Shown one piece after another: positions 39,294-47,843 of a DNA stretch of 64,000 nt (position 1 is its first letter; each line of letters begins with the position of its first letter). Origin of the DNA: Collinsella aerofaciens (GTDB taxonomy: Bacteria; Actinomycetota; Coriobacteriia; Coriobacteriales; Coriobacteriaceae); contig NZ_JAQLFP010000006.1 in the NCBI RefSeq assembly GCF_028207065.1, forward strand, positions 17,711 to 81,710. Reading direction: 5' to 3'. The notes under the pieces are model-generated. The model was not told the DNA's origin. It made no database searches and was given only the letters and a program-made list of their open reading frames with translations. Made by a program: the position numbers and the translations under genes.

Positions 39294-39321
39294 TTGTTCT
39301 GGCTTTGGGCTTGTCTACAAT
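39294..39321 (+). promoter_or_regulatory. promoter of the alpha-glucoside PTS operon
   Basis: TTGTTC (39294-39299) and TACAAT (39316-39321) are 16 bp apart. The start site would be near 39328, giving a leader of about 130 bases before the EIIA gene. Confidence 0.55.
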
Positions 39322-39346
39322 AGCTCCCGTAAAAAGAAATGCGGAA

Positions 39347-39378
39347 GGTTACCGAGTCCCTCGGACGTGGGCCTAACC
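39347..39378 (+). promoter_or_regulatory. leader hairpin, possible antiterminator target
   Basis: GGTTA (39347-39351) and TAACC (39374-39378) enclose an inner CCGAG/CTCGG hairpin. It lies in the leader of an operon that encodes a BglG/LicT-type antiterminator, which binds such short interrupted stem-loops. It does not match the known LicT site closely, and no overlapping terminator with a T-run is evident. Confidence 0.3.
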
Positions 39379-39458
39379 AAAGTCTTTGAACGGGTGTGTC
39401 TCTATGGATGCATTCGCTTGATTTTGGTTGGGCTATATTTATGAAGGGACATGCCACC

Positions 39459-39971
39459 ATGGGTTTCTTTTCTCGCCTGATGGGCGGTTCGGATGAGCAG
39501 AAGACTGCAACTTCCGAGTTCGAAATCCTCGCTCCTGTTTCCGGCGAGCTTGTTCATCTAGAAAATACCAATGACCCCGCTTTTAGCAGCCGTGCCGTGG
39601 GCGATGGCGTTGCCGTGGTTCCCCAAGAGGGAACGGTGTGCGCTCCTGTTTCCGGTACCGTCGCGGCGCTGTTCCCGACCGAGCATGCACTGGGCATCAT
39701 GTCCGACGACAGCTCTGCTCAGGTGATGCTGCATATCGGAATCGACACTGTTAAACTTGAGGGCAAGGGCTTCCATGCGCTTGTTGCCCAGGGTGACCAT
39801 GTCGACGCGGGCCAGCCCCTCGTTGAGGTCGATTTTGACGCGGTCCGCGCCGCCGGCTTCGATCCCACGGTCTTCGTTATTGTATGCGAGCGTTCGGAGA
39901 ACTCGACTCTTCGTGAGCATGCTTCCGGCCCTGTTGCTGTTAAAGAGCCTGTCGTCTGGCTTTCCGAGTAA
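39459..39971 (+). CDS. PTS EIIA component, glucose family
   Basis: This soluble 170-residue EIIA of the glucose (Crr) family takes phosphate from HPr and passes it to EIIB. The domain is complete: ILAPVSGELVHLENTNDPAFSSRAVGDGVAVVP, HALGIMSDDSSAQVMLHIGIDTVKLEGKGFHALV with the phosphorylated His in LHIGIDTV, and QGDHVDAGQPLVEVD. ATG at 39459 is preferred since AAGGGA is nine bases upstream; an in-frame ATG lies 18 bases earlier. It starts an operon with an antiterminator, an EIIC-EIIB permease and a GH4 glucosidase. Because MurP also lacks EIIA, it might serve both permeases (inference). Confidence 0.9.
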   Translation: MGFFSRLMGGSDEQKTATSEFEILAPVSGELVHLENTNDPAFSSRAVGDGVAVVPQEGTVCAPVSGTVAALFPTEHALGIMSDDSSAQVMLHIGIDTVKLEGKGFHALVAQGDHVDAGQPLVEVDFDAVRAAGFDPTVFVIVCERSENSTLREHASGPVAVKEPVVWLSE

Positions 39972-39977
39972 ATTCTT

Positions 39978-40844
39978 GTGGTGGGTACCGTGGTTATCAA
40001 GCGAGTTTTCAACAATAACGTCGCAATGGTCACTTCGGACGATGGCTCCGAGCTCATTGTCATCGGTCGAGGCCTCTGCTTTGGCCGTCATGCCGGCGAC
40101 GCTATCGATGAAGCATCGGTCGAAAAGACCTATGCGCTGCAGGAGGGCACTTCTCAGGATTCGCGTACGATTGACCGCTTGGCACATCTTTTGGAGTCCA
40201 TTCCCACCGTCAACCTCGTGATTTCCGAGGACATTGTTCAGATGCTCCGTCGAGAGCTCAATGTTGATATCAACGACAAGATTCTCATTGCTCTCGCAGA
40301 CCATATCAGTCTTGCTTTGGAGCGCGAGCGTAAGGGCGTCCCCTGCGAGAATCCGTTGCTGCTCGAGATCCAGCAGTTCTATCGCAAGGAGTATGCGCTT
40401 GCGGGCCGTGCGCTGCAGATTATCAAGGAGTATATGGGCATCCAGATGAGCGAAGAAGAGCAGGGTTTTATTACGCTGCATATCGTCAACGCCACCATGC
40501 CGCAGCGCTCTGACCGTCTGATTGTTTCGGTCCAGCTTGTTCGCGACGTGCTCGCGATTGTTTCCGAGCACTATGCCACGACCCTTGACGTCACCTCGTT
40601 GCCGTACGAGCGTTTCGTTCGCCATCTGCAGTTTTTTGCGCAGCGGGCGCTCGATCCCGCGGCGGGGCAGGTCAATGGCGACGCGCTGTTCCGTATCGAT
40701 GAAACGGCGTATCCGAGGGCGTTCTCGTGTGCGGAGTCAATTGCCGACCACTTAGCGTCTACCTATAACGTTGTCGTTACCGATGCCGAGAAGAGTTATC
40801 TCGCATATCACATTGTTAACCTGCTTGGAGAACCTGGTCTCTAG
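39978..40844 (+). CDS. BglG/LicT-family transcription antiterminator
   Basis: This 288-residue RNA-binding antiterminator has an N-terminal CAT domain (VIKRVFNNNVAMVTSDDGSELIVIGRGLCFGRHAGD) and two PTS-regulation domains. PRD1 covers about residues 70-170 (ALADHISLALERER, LEIQQFYRKEYALA, GFITLHIVNA) and PRD2 about 175-280 (YERFVRHLQFFAQRAL, AYLAYHIVNLLG-like ending). Conserved His residues in the PRDs are phosphorylated by PTS proteins to signal sugar supply. Three in-frame GTG codons (39978, 39981, 39990) are possible starts; homologues usually begin at the third, just before the VIKRV segment. It lies 6 bp after the EIIA gene and most probably controls this operon. Confidence 0.9.
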   Translation: MVGTVVIKRVFNNNVAMVTSDDGSELIVIGRGLCFGRHAGDAIDEASVEKTYALQEGTSQDSRTIDRLAHLLESIPTVNLVISEDIVQMLRRELNVDINDKILIALADHISLALERERKGVPCENPLLLEIQQFYRKEYALAGRALQIIKEYMGIQMSEEEQGFITLHIVNATMPQRSDRLIVSVQLVRDVLAIVSEHYATTLDVTSLPYERFVRHLQFFAQRALDPAAGQVNGDALFRIDETAYPRAFSCAESIADHLASTYNVVVTDAEKSYLAYHIVNLLGEPGL

Positions 40845-40943
40845 GCATAACGTGCCCACACATCGATTGATATAAGGCAAGGCTCACGGTCTTGTCCAGG
40901 GCACATCTGTCTTAATTTGCGGAAAAGGAAGGGGAGTACCGCT

Positions 40944-42560
40944 ATGACCGCAAAAAAGAAGTTCAATTTCAAAGCGCCGTTGGAGGTGTTCGCGAAGTCA
41001 ATCGTTCAGCCGATGATGTATCTCTCGGTTGCCGGCATTCTGCTCATCGTGGGCATTATTCTGACCAACAAGACCATTTGCGCCTTGATCCCCGTACTGG
41101 GCTCCGGTCCGTTCCAGCTTGTGGGCGCCGTTGTCTATCAGTCGCTGATGTTTATCATCAACAACCTCTCGATTCTGTTCTGCGTGGGCATCGCCGGCGC
41201 CATGGCAAAGAAGAACAAGGGCCATGCTTCGCTGATCGCCCTGATGTCGTTCTTCCTGTTCCTGCAGGCTAACAACATCGTGCTCAACGCCACCGGCTCT
41301 CTTGCCGAAGCGAGCGGCATGCTCGGTCTTACCGGAACCGGCCAGAGCACCGTTATGGGCATTCAGGTGCTCGATACCGGCGTGTTTGGCGGCATCATTC
41401 TTGGTTGCATCACCGGTGCCGTGTTCAACAAGTACTCGAACAAGCAGTTCCCCATTGCCCTTTCGATGTTCTCGGGCGTTCGCTTCCCGTTCCTGATCAT
41501 GATCATCATTTCCTGGATCATGGGTGCTGGCTTCTGCATCGTTTGGCCTCCGGTTCAGGGTGCCATCTCCTCCGTTGCCGGCATCATTAAGGAGTCGGGC
41601 AACATCGGTCTGTTTATCTACGGCATGCTCAACAAGCTGCTCTTTCCTACCGGTCTGCATCACCTCATCTACACCCCGTTCCAGTTCTCCGATGTGGGCG
41701 GCACCCTGACGCTGGGTGATCAGGTTATCGCCGGCGCCTATCCCATCCGTGTTGCCGAGATGGCAATGACGGGCCAGCCCTTCTCCGATAGCACCTACTT
41801 CAACAGCTACACCTTCAACAACCTGTGGCCCTACATCGGTATCGGTCTCGCCTTTATCTTCACCGCTTACAAGGGGAACAAGGATAAGACCAAGGCCGTT
41901 ATCATCCCGCTGATCATCACCGCCGTGCTCTCCTGTGTCACCGAGCCCATGGACTTCCTCTTTGTCTTTGCCGCTCCCGTGCTCTTTGTTGTTCACTCGG
42001 TTCTTTCCGGTATCTTCCTGGTCCTGCTCAAGGTCCTCTCCGTGCCCGCTTCGACTGCAGGCGGCATCATCAACATCGTGGTTTCCAACCTGGTCCTTGG
42101 TGTCGATAAGACCAACTGGCCGATGATGCTCGTGCTCGGAGTCGTCAACGCCGCTCTGTACTTCTTCCTCTTCACCTTCCTGATTAAGAAGCTCAACCTC
42201 CACACGCCTGGCCGCGAGGAGGAGTCCGAGCTCGTCGAGTCCGTTGCCGAGGGCGAGGCCGCCGCGTCTGTCGCGGTGAAGCAGGGCGCTGTTGCCGCGG
42301 CCCCCGCAGAGGGCGTCGATGCAGGTATTGCCGACCTGGTCGCAGGTCTTGGTGGCAAGGACAACATCGAGGAGCTCGAGAACTGCTTTACGCGTCTCCG
42401 CGTGAACGTTAAGAACCCGGACCTCATCAATGAGGACCTCATCAACCACGTGCCCAACAGCGGCATCAACCGCAACGGCAATAATATCCAGATCATCTTT
42501 GGCATGAAGGTCGCCGAGATGCGCGACAAGGTCGAAAACGCAATTGAGAAGGAGCAGTAA
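40944..42560 (+). CDS. PTS EIICB permease, alpha-glucoside type
   Basis: This 538-residue permease has an N-terminal EIIC domain with about ten membrane segments (starting FAKSIVQPMMYLSVAGILL; FPTGLHHLIYTPFQF is the conserved substrate region; CVTEPMDFLFVFAAPVL is the typical EIIC motif). After a Glu/Ala-rich linker (about residues 425-460) comes EIIB, with phosphorylated Cys in ELENCFTRLRVNVK. This order and the TEP(M/L)DF motif fit the maltose / alpha-glucoside subgroup (GlvC, MalX, AglA). The next gene encodes the matching GH4 6-phospho-alpha-glucosidase. ATG at 40944 has GGGGAG upstream. The exact disaccharide is not fixed by sequence. Confidence 0.9.
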   Translation: MTAKKKFNFKAPLEVFAKSIVQPMMYLSVAGILLIVGIILTNKTICALIPVLGSGPFQLVGAVVYQSLMFIINNLSILFCVGIAGAMAKKNKGHASLIALMSFFLFLQANNIVLNATGSLAEASGMLGLTGTGQSTVMGIQVLDTGVFGGIILGCITGAVFNKYSNKQFPIALSMFSGVRFPFLIMIIISWIMGAGFCIVWPPVQGAISSVAGIIKESGNIGLFIYGMLNKLLFPTGLHHLIYTPFQFSDVGGTLTLGDQVIAGAYPIRVAEMAMTGQPFSDSTYFNSYTFNNLWPYIGIGLAFIFTAYKGNKDKTKAVIIPLIITAVLSCVTEPMDFLFVFAAPVLFVVHSVLSGIFLVLLKVLSVPASTAGGIINIVVSNLVLGVDKTNWPMMLVLGVVNAALYFFLFTFLIKKLNLHTPGREEESELVESVAEGEAAASVAVKQGAVAAAPAEGVDAGIADLVAGLGGKDNIEELENCFTRLRVNVKNPDLINEDLINHVPNSGINRNGNNIQIIFGMKVAEMRDKVENAIEKEQ

Positions 42561-42563
42561 ACA

Positions 42564-43946
42564 ATGATCATTACTCTGTGTGGTGGCGGATCCACCTTTA
42601 CCCCCGGCATCGTCAAGTCCATCGCCCTGCGCAAGGACGAGCTCGACGTTGACGAGATTCGTCTGTACGACATCAACGAGGAGCGTCAGCGCAAGATCGG
42701 CGTGCTCGTGGACTGGATTTTGCACGAGGACCTTGGCCTGGACATCAAGCTTACGGTGACCACCGACAAAAAGACGGCTTTTACCGACGCGAGCTTCGTG
42801 TTTGCCCAGATGCGCGTGGGCGGCTACGCCATGCGCGAGCAGGACGAGAAGATTCCGCTGCGCCACGGTTGCGTGGGCCAGGAGACCTGCGGCTGCGGCG
42901 GCCTTGCCTACGGCATGCGCACCATCTTCCCCATGGTCGAGCTGATCGATGACGTTGAGAAGTACGCCAAGAAGGACTACTGGATTCTCAACTACTCCAA
43001 CCCTGCTGCCATCGTGTCCGAGGGCTGCCGCGTGCTGCGTCCCAACGCTCGCATCATCAACATCTGCGACATGCCGATCGCGATCATCGACGTGGTTTGC
43101 GCCGCACTCGATATCGACAAGAAGGATGTCGAGTACGATTACTTTGGCCTCAACCACTTTGGTTGGTTCACCTCGATCCGCCACAAGGGCGAGGAGGTGC
43201 TCCCGCAGCTGCGCGAGTACATCAAGGAGCATGAGATTCTGCTGCCCGACTCCTACCTCAAGGGCATGGGCTCGCTCATGGCAAAGAAGCCCGAGGAGGC
43301 CACTGACGAGCACCCCGAGCAGAACCGCCACACCAAGGGCAGCTGGTACTACGTCTGGAAGGGCGAGTACGAGATCATAGAGTGCTTCCCGGAGTACCTG
43401 CCCAACACGTATCTGAACTACTACCTGCAGCAGAAGGAGTTCGTCGAGCATTCCAACCCCGAGCGCACCCGTGCTAACGAGGTTGAGGAGACGCGTGAGA
43501 AGAACCTCTTCGACGGCATCGACCACTACGAGAAGACGGGCGAGATCGACGAGAGCACGTTCTATGCGGGCAGCCACGGCGACTGGATTGCCGATCTGGC
43601 TATCGCTCTGAAGAACGACACCAAGCAGCGCTTCCTGGTCATTTGCGAGAACAAGGGCGCTATCCCCAACATGCCCTACGACGCTATGGTCGAGCTGCCT
43701 GCCTACATTGGCAAGAATGGCCCCGAGGTCATCAGCCGCGACAACATTCCTCTGTTCCAACAGGGCCTCATGATGCAGCAGCTGAACTCCGAGAAGCTCG
43801 TGGTCGAGGCTACGATCGAGGGTTCTTACGAGAAGGCGCTCAAGGCCTTTACGCTGAACAAGACCGTGCCTTCGATGAAGGTCGCCAAGGAGGTTCTCGA
43901 CGACATGATCGAGGCCAACAAGGGTTACTGGCCCGAGCTTAAGTAA
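42564..43946 (+). CDS. 6-phospho-alpha-glucosidase, glycoside hydrolase family 4
   Basis: GH4 enzymes cleave phosphorylated glycosides by an NAD+- and Mn2+-dependent redox route. The 460-residue protein begins with the NAD-binding CGGGSTFTPGIVKSIALRK and contains MRVGGYAMREQDEKIPLRHG. NYSNPAA is followed by CDMP in INICDMPIAI: among GH4 subgroups the CDMP signature marks GlvA-type phospho-alpha-glucosidases, where the Cys binds Mn2+. LNHFGWFTSI supplies the metal His. It starts 3 bp after the permease gene with AAGGAG upstream, so the operon order is EIIA, antiterminator, permease, hydrolase. Product sugars would be glucose 6-phosphate and glucose. A hairpin ends the operon. Confidence 0.93.
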   Translation: MIITLCGGGSTFTPGIVKSIALRKDELDVDEIRLYDINEERQRKIGVLVDWILHEDLGLDIKLTVTTDKKTAFTDASFVFAQMRVGGYAMREQDEKIPLRHGCVGQETCGCGGLAYGMRTIFPMVELIDDVEKYAKKDYWILNYSNPAAIVSEGCRVLRPNARIINICDMPIAIIDVVCAALDIDKKDVEYDYFGLNHFGWFTSIRHKGEEVLPQLREYIKEHEILLPDSYLKGMGSLMAKKPEEATDEHPEQNRHTKGSWYYVWKGEYEIIECFPEYLPNTYLNYYLQQKEFVEHSNPERTRANEVEETREKNLFDGIDHYEKTGEIDESTFYAGSHGDWIADLAIALKNDTKQRFLVICENKGAIPNMPYDAMVELPAYIGKNGPEVISRDNIPLFQQGLMMQQLNSEKLVVEATIEGSYEKALKAFTLNKTVPSMKVAKEVLDDMIEANKGYWPELK

Positions 43947-43979
43947 AAGCAACAGGGTCGCTGGCCGCATACCTGGAGC

Positions 43980-44014
43980 AATGCCCCGTCCACGTGATTG
44001 CGTGGGCGGGGCAT
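43980..44014 (+). terminator. terminator of the alpha-glucoside operon
   Basis: AATGCCCCGTCCACG and CGTGGGCGGGGCATT pair over 15 positions with one G-U pair; a short T-containing tract follows, 34 bp after the stop codon. Confidence 0.75.
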
Positions 44015-44117
44015 TGTCATTTGGTAACGCGTTTTACCAAATATGGCATTTATCTGCGGTAATGTTCTATTTCACCGCCGAGGGTGACATTTCATACCGC
44101 CTGCCGAACTGCGTGGA

Positions 44118-44138
44118 GACCTAACAACTTTTTAGGTC
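44118..44138. promoter_or_regulatory. inverted repeat upstream of the hydrogenase operon
   Basis: GACCTAA (44118-44124) and TTAGGTC (44132-44138) are perfect inverted arms seven bases apart, about 65 bp before the flavoprotein gene. It could be an operator or an early leader hairpin. No Rex or FNR consensus is seen. Confidence 0.35.
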
Positions 44139-44203
44139 AGTGTTGTGCGTGTAGCAACTTCGCCCGGTCTCGCCTCCGGGCTGCCATGTGAGAGGGGATC
44201 TTT

Positions 44204-46036
44204 ATGGCACGACTGCACGTAATGGAACGCAGCCACGCTCAGGCCGTCATGGACGATCTGCACGATGCGCTCGGACGTCGTCTGGCGGTGAGTTCGCTCG
44301 CCCCGTGTCCCGTTGAGTTTACGGCAGCGCTCGTCAACCTGTGCTCCACCCAGAGCTGCGGCAAGTGCACACCTTGCCGTGTGGGCCTGAGCGCGCTGAG
44401 CGACCTGCTCGCCGATGTGCTCGAAGGGCGCGCCGATGAGTCCACGCTCAACCTGATTGAGCGCACGGCCCGCACCATCTACCTTTCGAGCGACTGCGCC
44501 ATCGGCTACGAAGCCGGCGCCATGGCACTCACGGCCATTCGCGGCTTCCGTGACGATTTTGAGCATCACATCCGCGAGCACTCCTGCGGCTTTGACCGCG
44601 AGGCCCGCGTCCCGTGCGTCTCGGGCTGCCCGGCGCACGTCGACATTCCCGGGTACATCTCGCTGGTCGAGGCCGGCCGCTATGCCGACGCCGTCAAGGT
44701 CATCCGCAAGAACAATCCGCTGCCGCTCGTCTGCGGCTTGGTGTGCGAGCATCCCTGCGAGATGCACTGCCGCCGTGGTATGGTCGACGACCCCATGAAC
44801 ATCCTCGCCCTCAAGCGTTTTGCCGTCGAGCACAGTGACCTCAACGATCACAAGCCGCATGTGGTGGACAACACCGGTAAGCGCGTCGCCGTGATCGGCG
44901 GCGGCCCGGCCGGCCTTTCCTGCGCCTATTATTTGGCCGTGATGGGCCACAAGGTGACGATTTTTGAGCAGCGTCACCACCTGGGCGGCATGCTGCGCTA
45001 CGGCATTCCCAGCTACCGTCTGCCGCGCGAGCGCCTACAGGCCGAGATCGACTGGATCCTGAGCTCCGGCATCGACGTGGAGCTCGACCACTCCGTCAAC
45101 GGCGAGGAGCTTGCCCGTCTGCGCGACGAGTTCGACGCCGTCTACCTGGCCATCGGTGCCCACAGCGACAAAAAGCTCGGCCTTCCGGGCGAAGAGGCGC
45201 TCGGCGTGGAGTCGGCCGTCAAGATGCTGCGTGCCATCGGCGACGACGAGCTGCCCAACCTGGGCGGCCGGCGTGTGTGCGTCATCGGCGGCGGCAACGT
45301 TGCCATGGACGTGGCTCGCTCTGCCGTGCGCTGCGGTGCCGAAAAGGTAAGCATCGTCTACCGCCGTCGCATCTGCGACATGACGGCCCAGGACGCCGAG
45401 ATCGCCGGCGCCCAGGCCGAGGGCTGCGAGGTGCTGGAGCTGACGGCCCCGCTCGCCATCGAGACCGGCGAGGACGGTCGCGTGTGCGGCCTGCGCGTGC
45501 AACCGCAGATTATCGGCGAGCCCCGCCGTGGTCGCCCGGCCCCGCGTGCCGCCGCTACGCCCGAGCGTGTCATCCCCTGCGAGCGCGTGTTTGTGGCCAT
45601 TGGCCAGGACATCGATTCCAAGCCGTTTGAGGAGATGGGCATTGCCTGCAAGTGGGGCTGCGTCGTCACCGACTCGGACGGCGCCGTGCCCAACTTCGAC
45701 GGCCTCTTTAGCGGCGGCGACTGCCAGACCGGCCCCGCCACCGTCATCCGCGCCATCAACGCTGGCCGTGTGGCCTCGGCAAACATTGACCGCTACCTGG
45801 GCTTTGATCACAAGATTAAACTCGAGGTCGAGCTGCCGACCGTCCAGTTTAAGGGCAAGCACGAGTGCGGTCGCTGCGAGCTGGGCGAGCGCGAGGCCGG
45901 CGAGCGTATTCACGATTGGAATCTGGTCGAGCAAGGTCTTACCGAGCAGGAGGCGCGCCAGGAGGCGAGCCGCTGCCTGCGCTGCGACCACTTTGGCTTT
46001 GGTGCGTTCCGCGGAGGGAGGAACCTGGAATGGTAG
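44204..46036 (+). CDS. NuoF-type iron-sulfur / GltD-type flavoprotein fusion
   Basis: This 610-residue protein fuses three modules. The first 120 residues match the C-terminal iron-sulfur part of NuoF/HydB subunits (STQSCGKCTPCRVGL near residues 49-62). Next comes the GltD-type iron-sulfur domain (VSGCPAHVDIPGYISL, VCEHPCEMHCRRGMVDDP), then an FAD and NAD(P) oxidoreductase (VIGGGPAGLSCAYYLA, VIGGGNVAMDVARSAVRCGA, LFSGGDCQTGPATVIRAI). A final Cys set (CGRCELG, CLRCDHFG) closes it. Such proteins transfer electrons between NAD(P)H and ferredoxin-like clusters. The stop overlaps the next start, which encodes an [FeFe] hydrogenase, so it is probably the diaphorase half of an NAD(P)-linked hydrogenase. 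NuoE and the FMN part of NuoF are absent. Confidence 0.87.
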   Translation: MARLHVMERSHAQAVMDDLHDALGRRLAVSSLAPCPVEFTAALVNLCSTQSCGKCTPCRVGLSALSDLLADVLEGRADESTLNLIERTARTIYLSSDCAIGYEAGAMALTAIRGFRDDFEHHIREHSCGFDREARVPCVSGCPAHVDIPGYISLVEAGRYADAVKVIRKNNPLPLVCGLVCEHPCEMHCRRGMVDDPMNILALKRFAVEHSDLNDHKPHVVDNTGKRVAVIGGGPAGLSCAYYLAVMGHKVTIFEQRHHLGGMLRYGIPSYRLPRERLQAEIDWILSSGIDVELDHSVNGEELARLRDEFDAVYLAIGAHSDKKLGLPGEEALGVESAVKMLRAIGDDELPNLGGRRVCVIGGGNVAMDVARSAVRCGAEKVSIVYRRRICDMTAQDAEIAGAQAEGCEVLELTAPLAIETGEDGRVCGLRVQPQIIGEPRRGRPAPRAAATPERVIPCERVFVAIGQDIDSKPFEEMGIACKWGCVVTDSDGAVPNFDGLFSGGDCQTGPATVIRAINAGRVASANIDRYLGFDHKIKLEVELPTVQFKGKHECGRCELGEREAGERIHDWNLVEQGLTEQEARQEASRCLRCDHFGFGAFRGGRNLEW

Positions 46037-47841
46037 AGCTCAACAACCCCACCGTCAGCGACAACACCGAAAACGGAGCGCATAACATGGTCAAGCTCAC
46101 GATCGATAATTGCGAGGTCGTGGTGTCCGAGCACACCACGATCCTGGATGCAGCCAAGTCCGTCGGCATCCAGATTCCCACCCTGTGCTATCTGCGCGAT
46201 CTAAACGAGATCGGCGGCTGCCGCGTGTGCGTGGTCGAGGTCGAGGGCTGCGACCAGCTGGTTGCCGCCTGCAACAACTACGTGCTCGACGGCATGGTGG
46301 TCCACACCAACAGCCCCAAGGCTCGCGAGGCTCGTCGCACCAACGTGCAGCTGCTGCTGTCGCAGCACGATGCGCAGTGCGCGAGCTGCGTGCGCAGCGG
46401 TAACTGCAACCTGCAGACCATCGCCAACGACCTGGGCATTTTCTACCTGCCGTATCAAAAGCACTTGGCGCGCGAGGGCTGGGACTTCGATTTTCCCATC
46501 ATTCGCGACAACGACAAGTGCATCAAGTGCATGCGTTGCATCAAGGTGTGCGAAAACGTGCAGGGGCTGGGGATTTGGGACCTGACCAATCGCGCCACGC
46601 ACACCGCCGTGGGTACCCGCGGGCGCGCGCCGATTGGCAAGACCGATTGCGTCGCATGCGGCCAGTGCATCACGCATTGCCCGACGGGCGCGCTGCGCGA
46701 GCGTGACGACACCGAGACCGTGTTCGACGCTCTCGCCGATCCCGACAAGATCGTGCTGGTGCAGATCGCGCCGGCTGTGCGTAGCGCTTGGGGCGAGGAG
46801 CTCGGCATCCCGCGCGAGGAGGCCACCGTCGAGCGCCTGGCGTGCGCGCTGCGCCGCGTGGGCTTTGAGTACGTGTTCGATACCGATTTCTCGGCCGACC
46901 TCACCATTATGGAGGAGGGCTCCGAGTTGCTCGAGCGCCTGGGTAAGGCCGCCAAGGGCGAGGGCGACAGCCGCGGCTGGCCCATGTTCACGAGCTGCTG
47001 CCCGGGCTGGGTGCGCTTTGTGAAGGCGCGCTATCCGGAGTTTGTCGACAGCCTGTCCACGTCCAAGTCGCCGCAGCAGATGTTCGGCGCCATTGCCAAG
47101 ACGTACTACGCCAAGGTGTTGGGCGTGGAGCCCGAGCGCCTGTTCGTGGTGTCCGTGATGCCGTGCACGGCCAAGAAGGCCGAGTGTGCGCTGCCGAGCA
47201 TGGTGGGCGAGGGCGGCGTGCCCGATGTGGACGTTGCGCTGACGGTGCGCGAGATGGTACGCATGATTCGCGCGAGCCACGTGAGCGTCGACACGCTTAC
47301 CGAGGAGCCGCTCGATACGCCGCTGGGCTTCGGCACGGGCGCGGGCGTGATCTTTGGCGCCACAGGAGGCGTGATGGAGGCTGCCGTGCGCTCGGCCTAT
47401 TACCTGGTGACGGGCAAGAACCCCGATGCGGATTTCTTTACCGACGTGCGTGGCCTGAATGGCTGGAAGGAGGCCGTGGCCGATATCGATGGCACCAAGG
47501 TGCGCGTCGCCGTGGCGCACGGGCTGGGCAACGCTGCCCGCCTGCTCGATGCGATTCGCGACGGCCGTGCGAGCTATGACTTCGTCGAGGTCATGGCGTG
47601 CCCGGGCGGCTGCGTCGGTGGCGGCGGTCAGCCCATTCACGACGGCTGCGAGCTGGCAGCCGAGCGCGGTCAGGTGCTGTGGGGCCTGGATGCCGCTGCG
47701 GACATTCGCTTCTCGCACGAGAATCCCGATGTTCAGGCATGCTATCGCGAGTTCTTGGGTGCGCCGCTCTCGCCGCTGGCCGAGGAGTTGCTGCATACCG
47801 ATCATCACGCGTGGACGATGCCCAACGAAGGGATGTGCTAA
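46030..47841 (+). CDS. hydA: [FeFe] hydrogenase catalytic subunit
   Basis: This 603-residue enzyme reversibly reduces protons to H2. The N-terminal part holds a 2Fe-2S domain (IPTLCYLRDLNEIGGCRVCVVE), a His-Cys3 4Fe-4S site (HDAQCASCVRSGNCNLQ) and two ferredoxin-type clusters (CIKCMRCIKVC, CVACGQCITHCPTGA). The H-cluster signatures are complete: TSCCPGW from about residue 321, MPCTAKKAE from about 377, and MACPGGCVGGGGQP from about 522. ATG 46030 overlaps the upstream stop and has GGAGGGAGG; ATG 46087, where MVKLTID begins as in many homologues, is an alternative giving 584 residues. Maturation genes hydE, hydF and hydG are not in the window. It probably works with the flavoprotein just upstream. 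Confidence 0.95.
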   Translation: MVELNNPTVSDNTENGAHNMVKLTIDNCEVVVSEHTTILDAAKSVGIQIPTLCYLRDLNEIGGCRVCVVEVEGCDQLVAACNNYVLDGMVVHTNSPKAREARRTNVQLLLSQHDAQCASCVRSGNCNLQTIANDLGIFYLPYQKHLAREGWDFDFPIIRDNDKCIKCMRCIKVCENVQGLGIWDLTNRATHTAVGTRGRAPIGKTDCVACGQCITHCPTGALRERDDTETVFDALADPDKIVLVQIAPAVRSAWGEELGIPREEATVERLACALRRVGFEYVFDTDFSADLTIMEEGSELLERLGKAAKGEGDSRGWPMFTSCCPGWVRFVKARYPEFVDSLSTSKSPQQMFGAIAKTYYAKVLGVEPERLFVVSVMPCTAKKAECALPSMVGEGGVPDVDVALTVREMVRMIRASHVSVDTLTEEPLDTPLGFGTGAGVIFGATGGVMEAAVRSAYYLVTGKNPDADFFTDVRGLNGWKEAVADIDGTKVRVAVAHGLGNAARLLDAIRDGRASYDFVEVMACPGGCVGGGGQPIHDGCELAAERGQVLWGLDAAADIRFSHENPDVQACYREFLGAPLSPLAEELLHTDHHAWTMPNEGMC

Positions 47842-47843
47842 CG

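Noticed and set aside
40998..43970. 990-codon open frame opposite the PTS permease and GH4 genes
   Set aside because: It covers two well-recognised plus-strand genes and has the composition of an antisense shadow.
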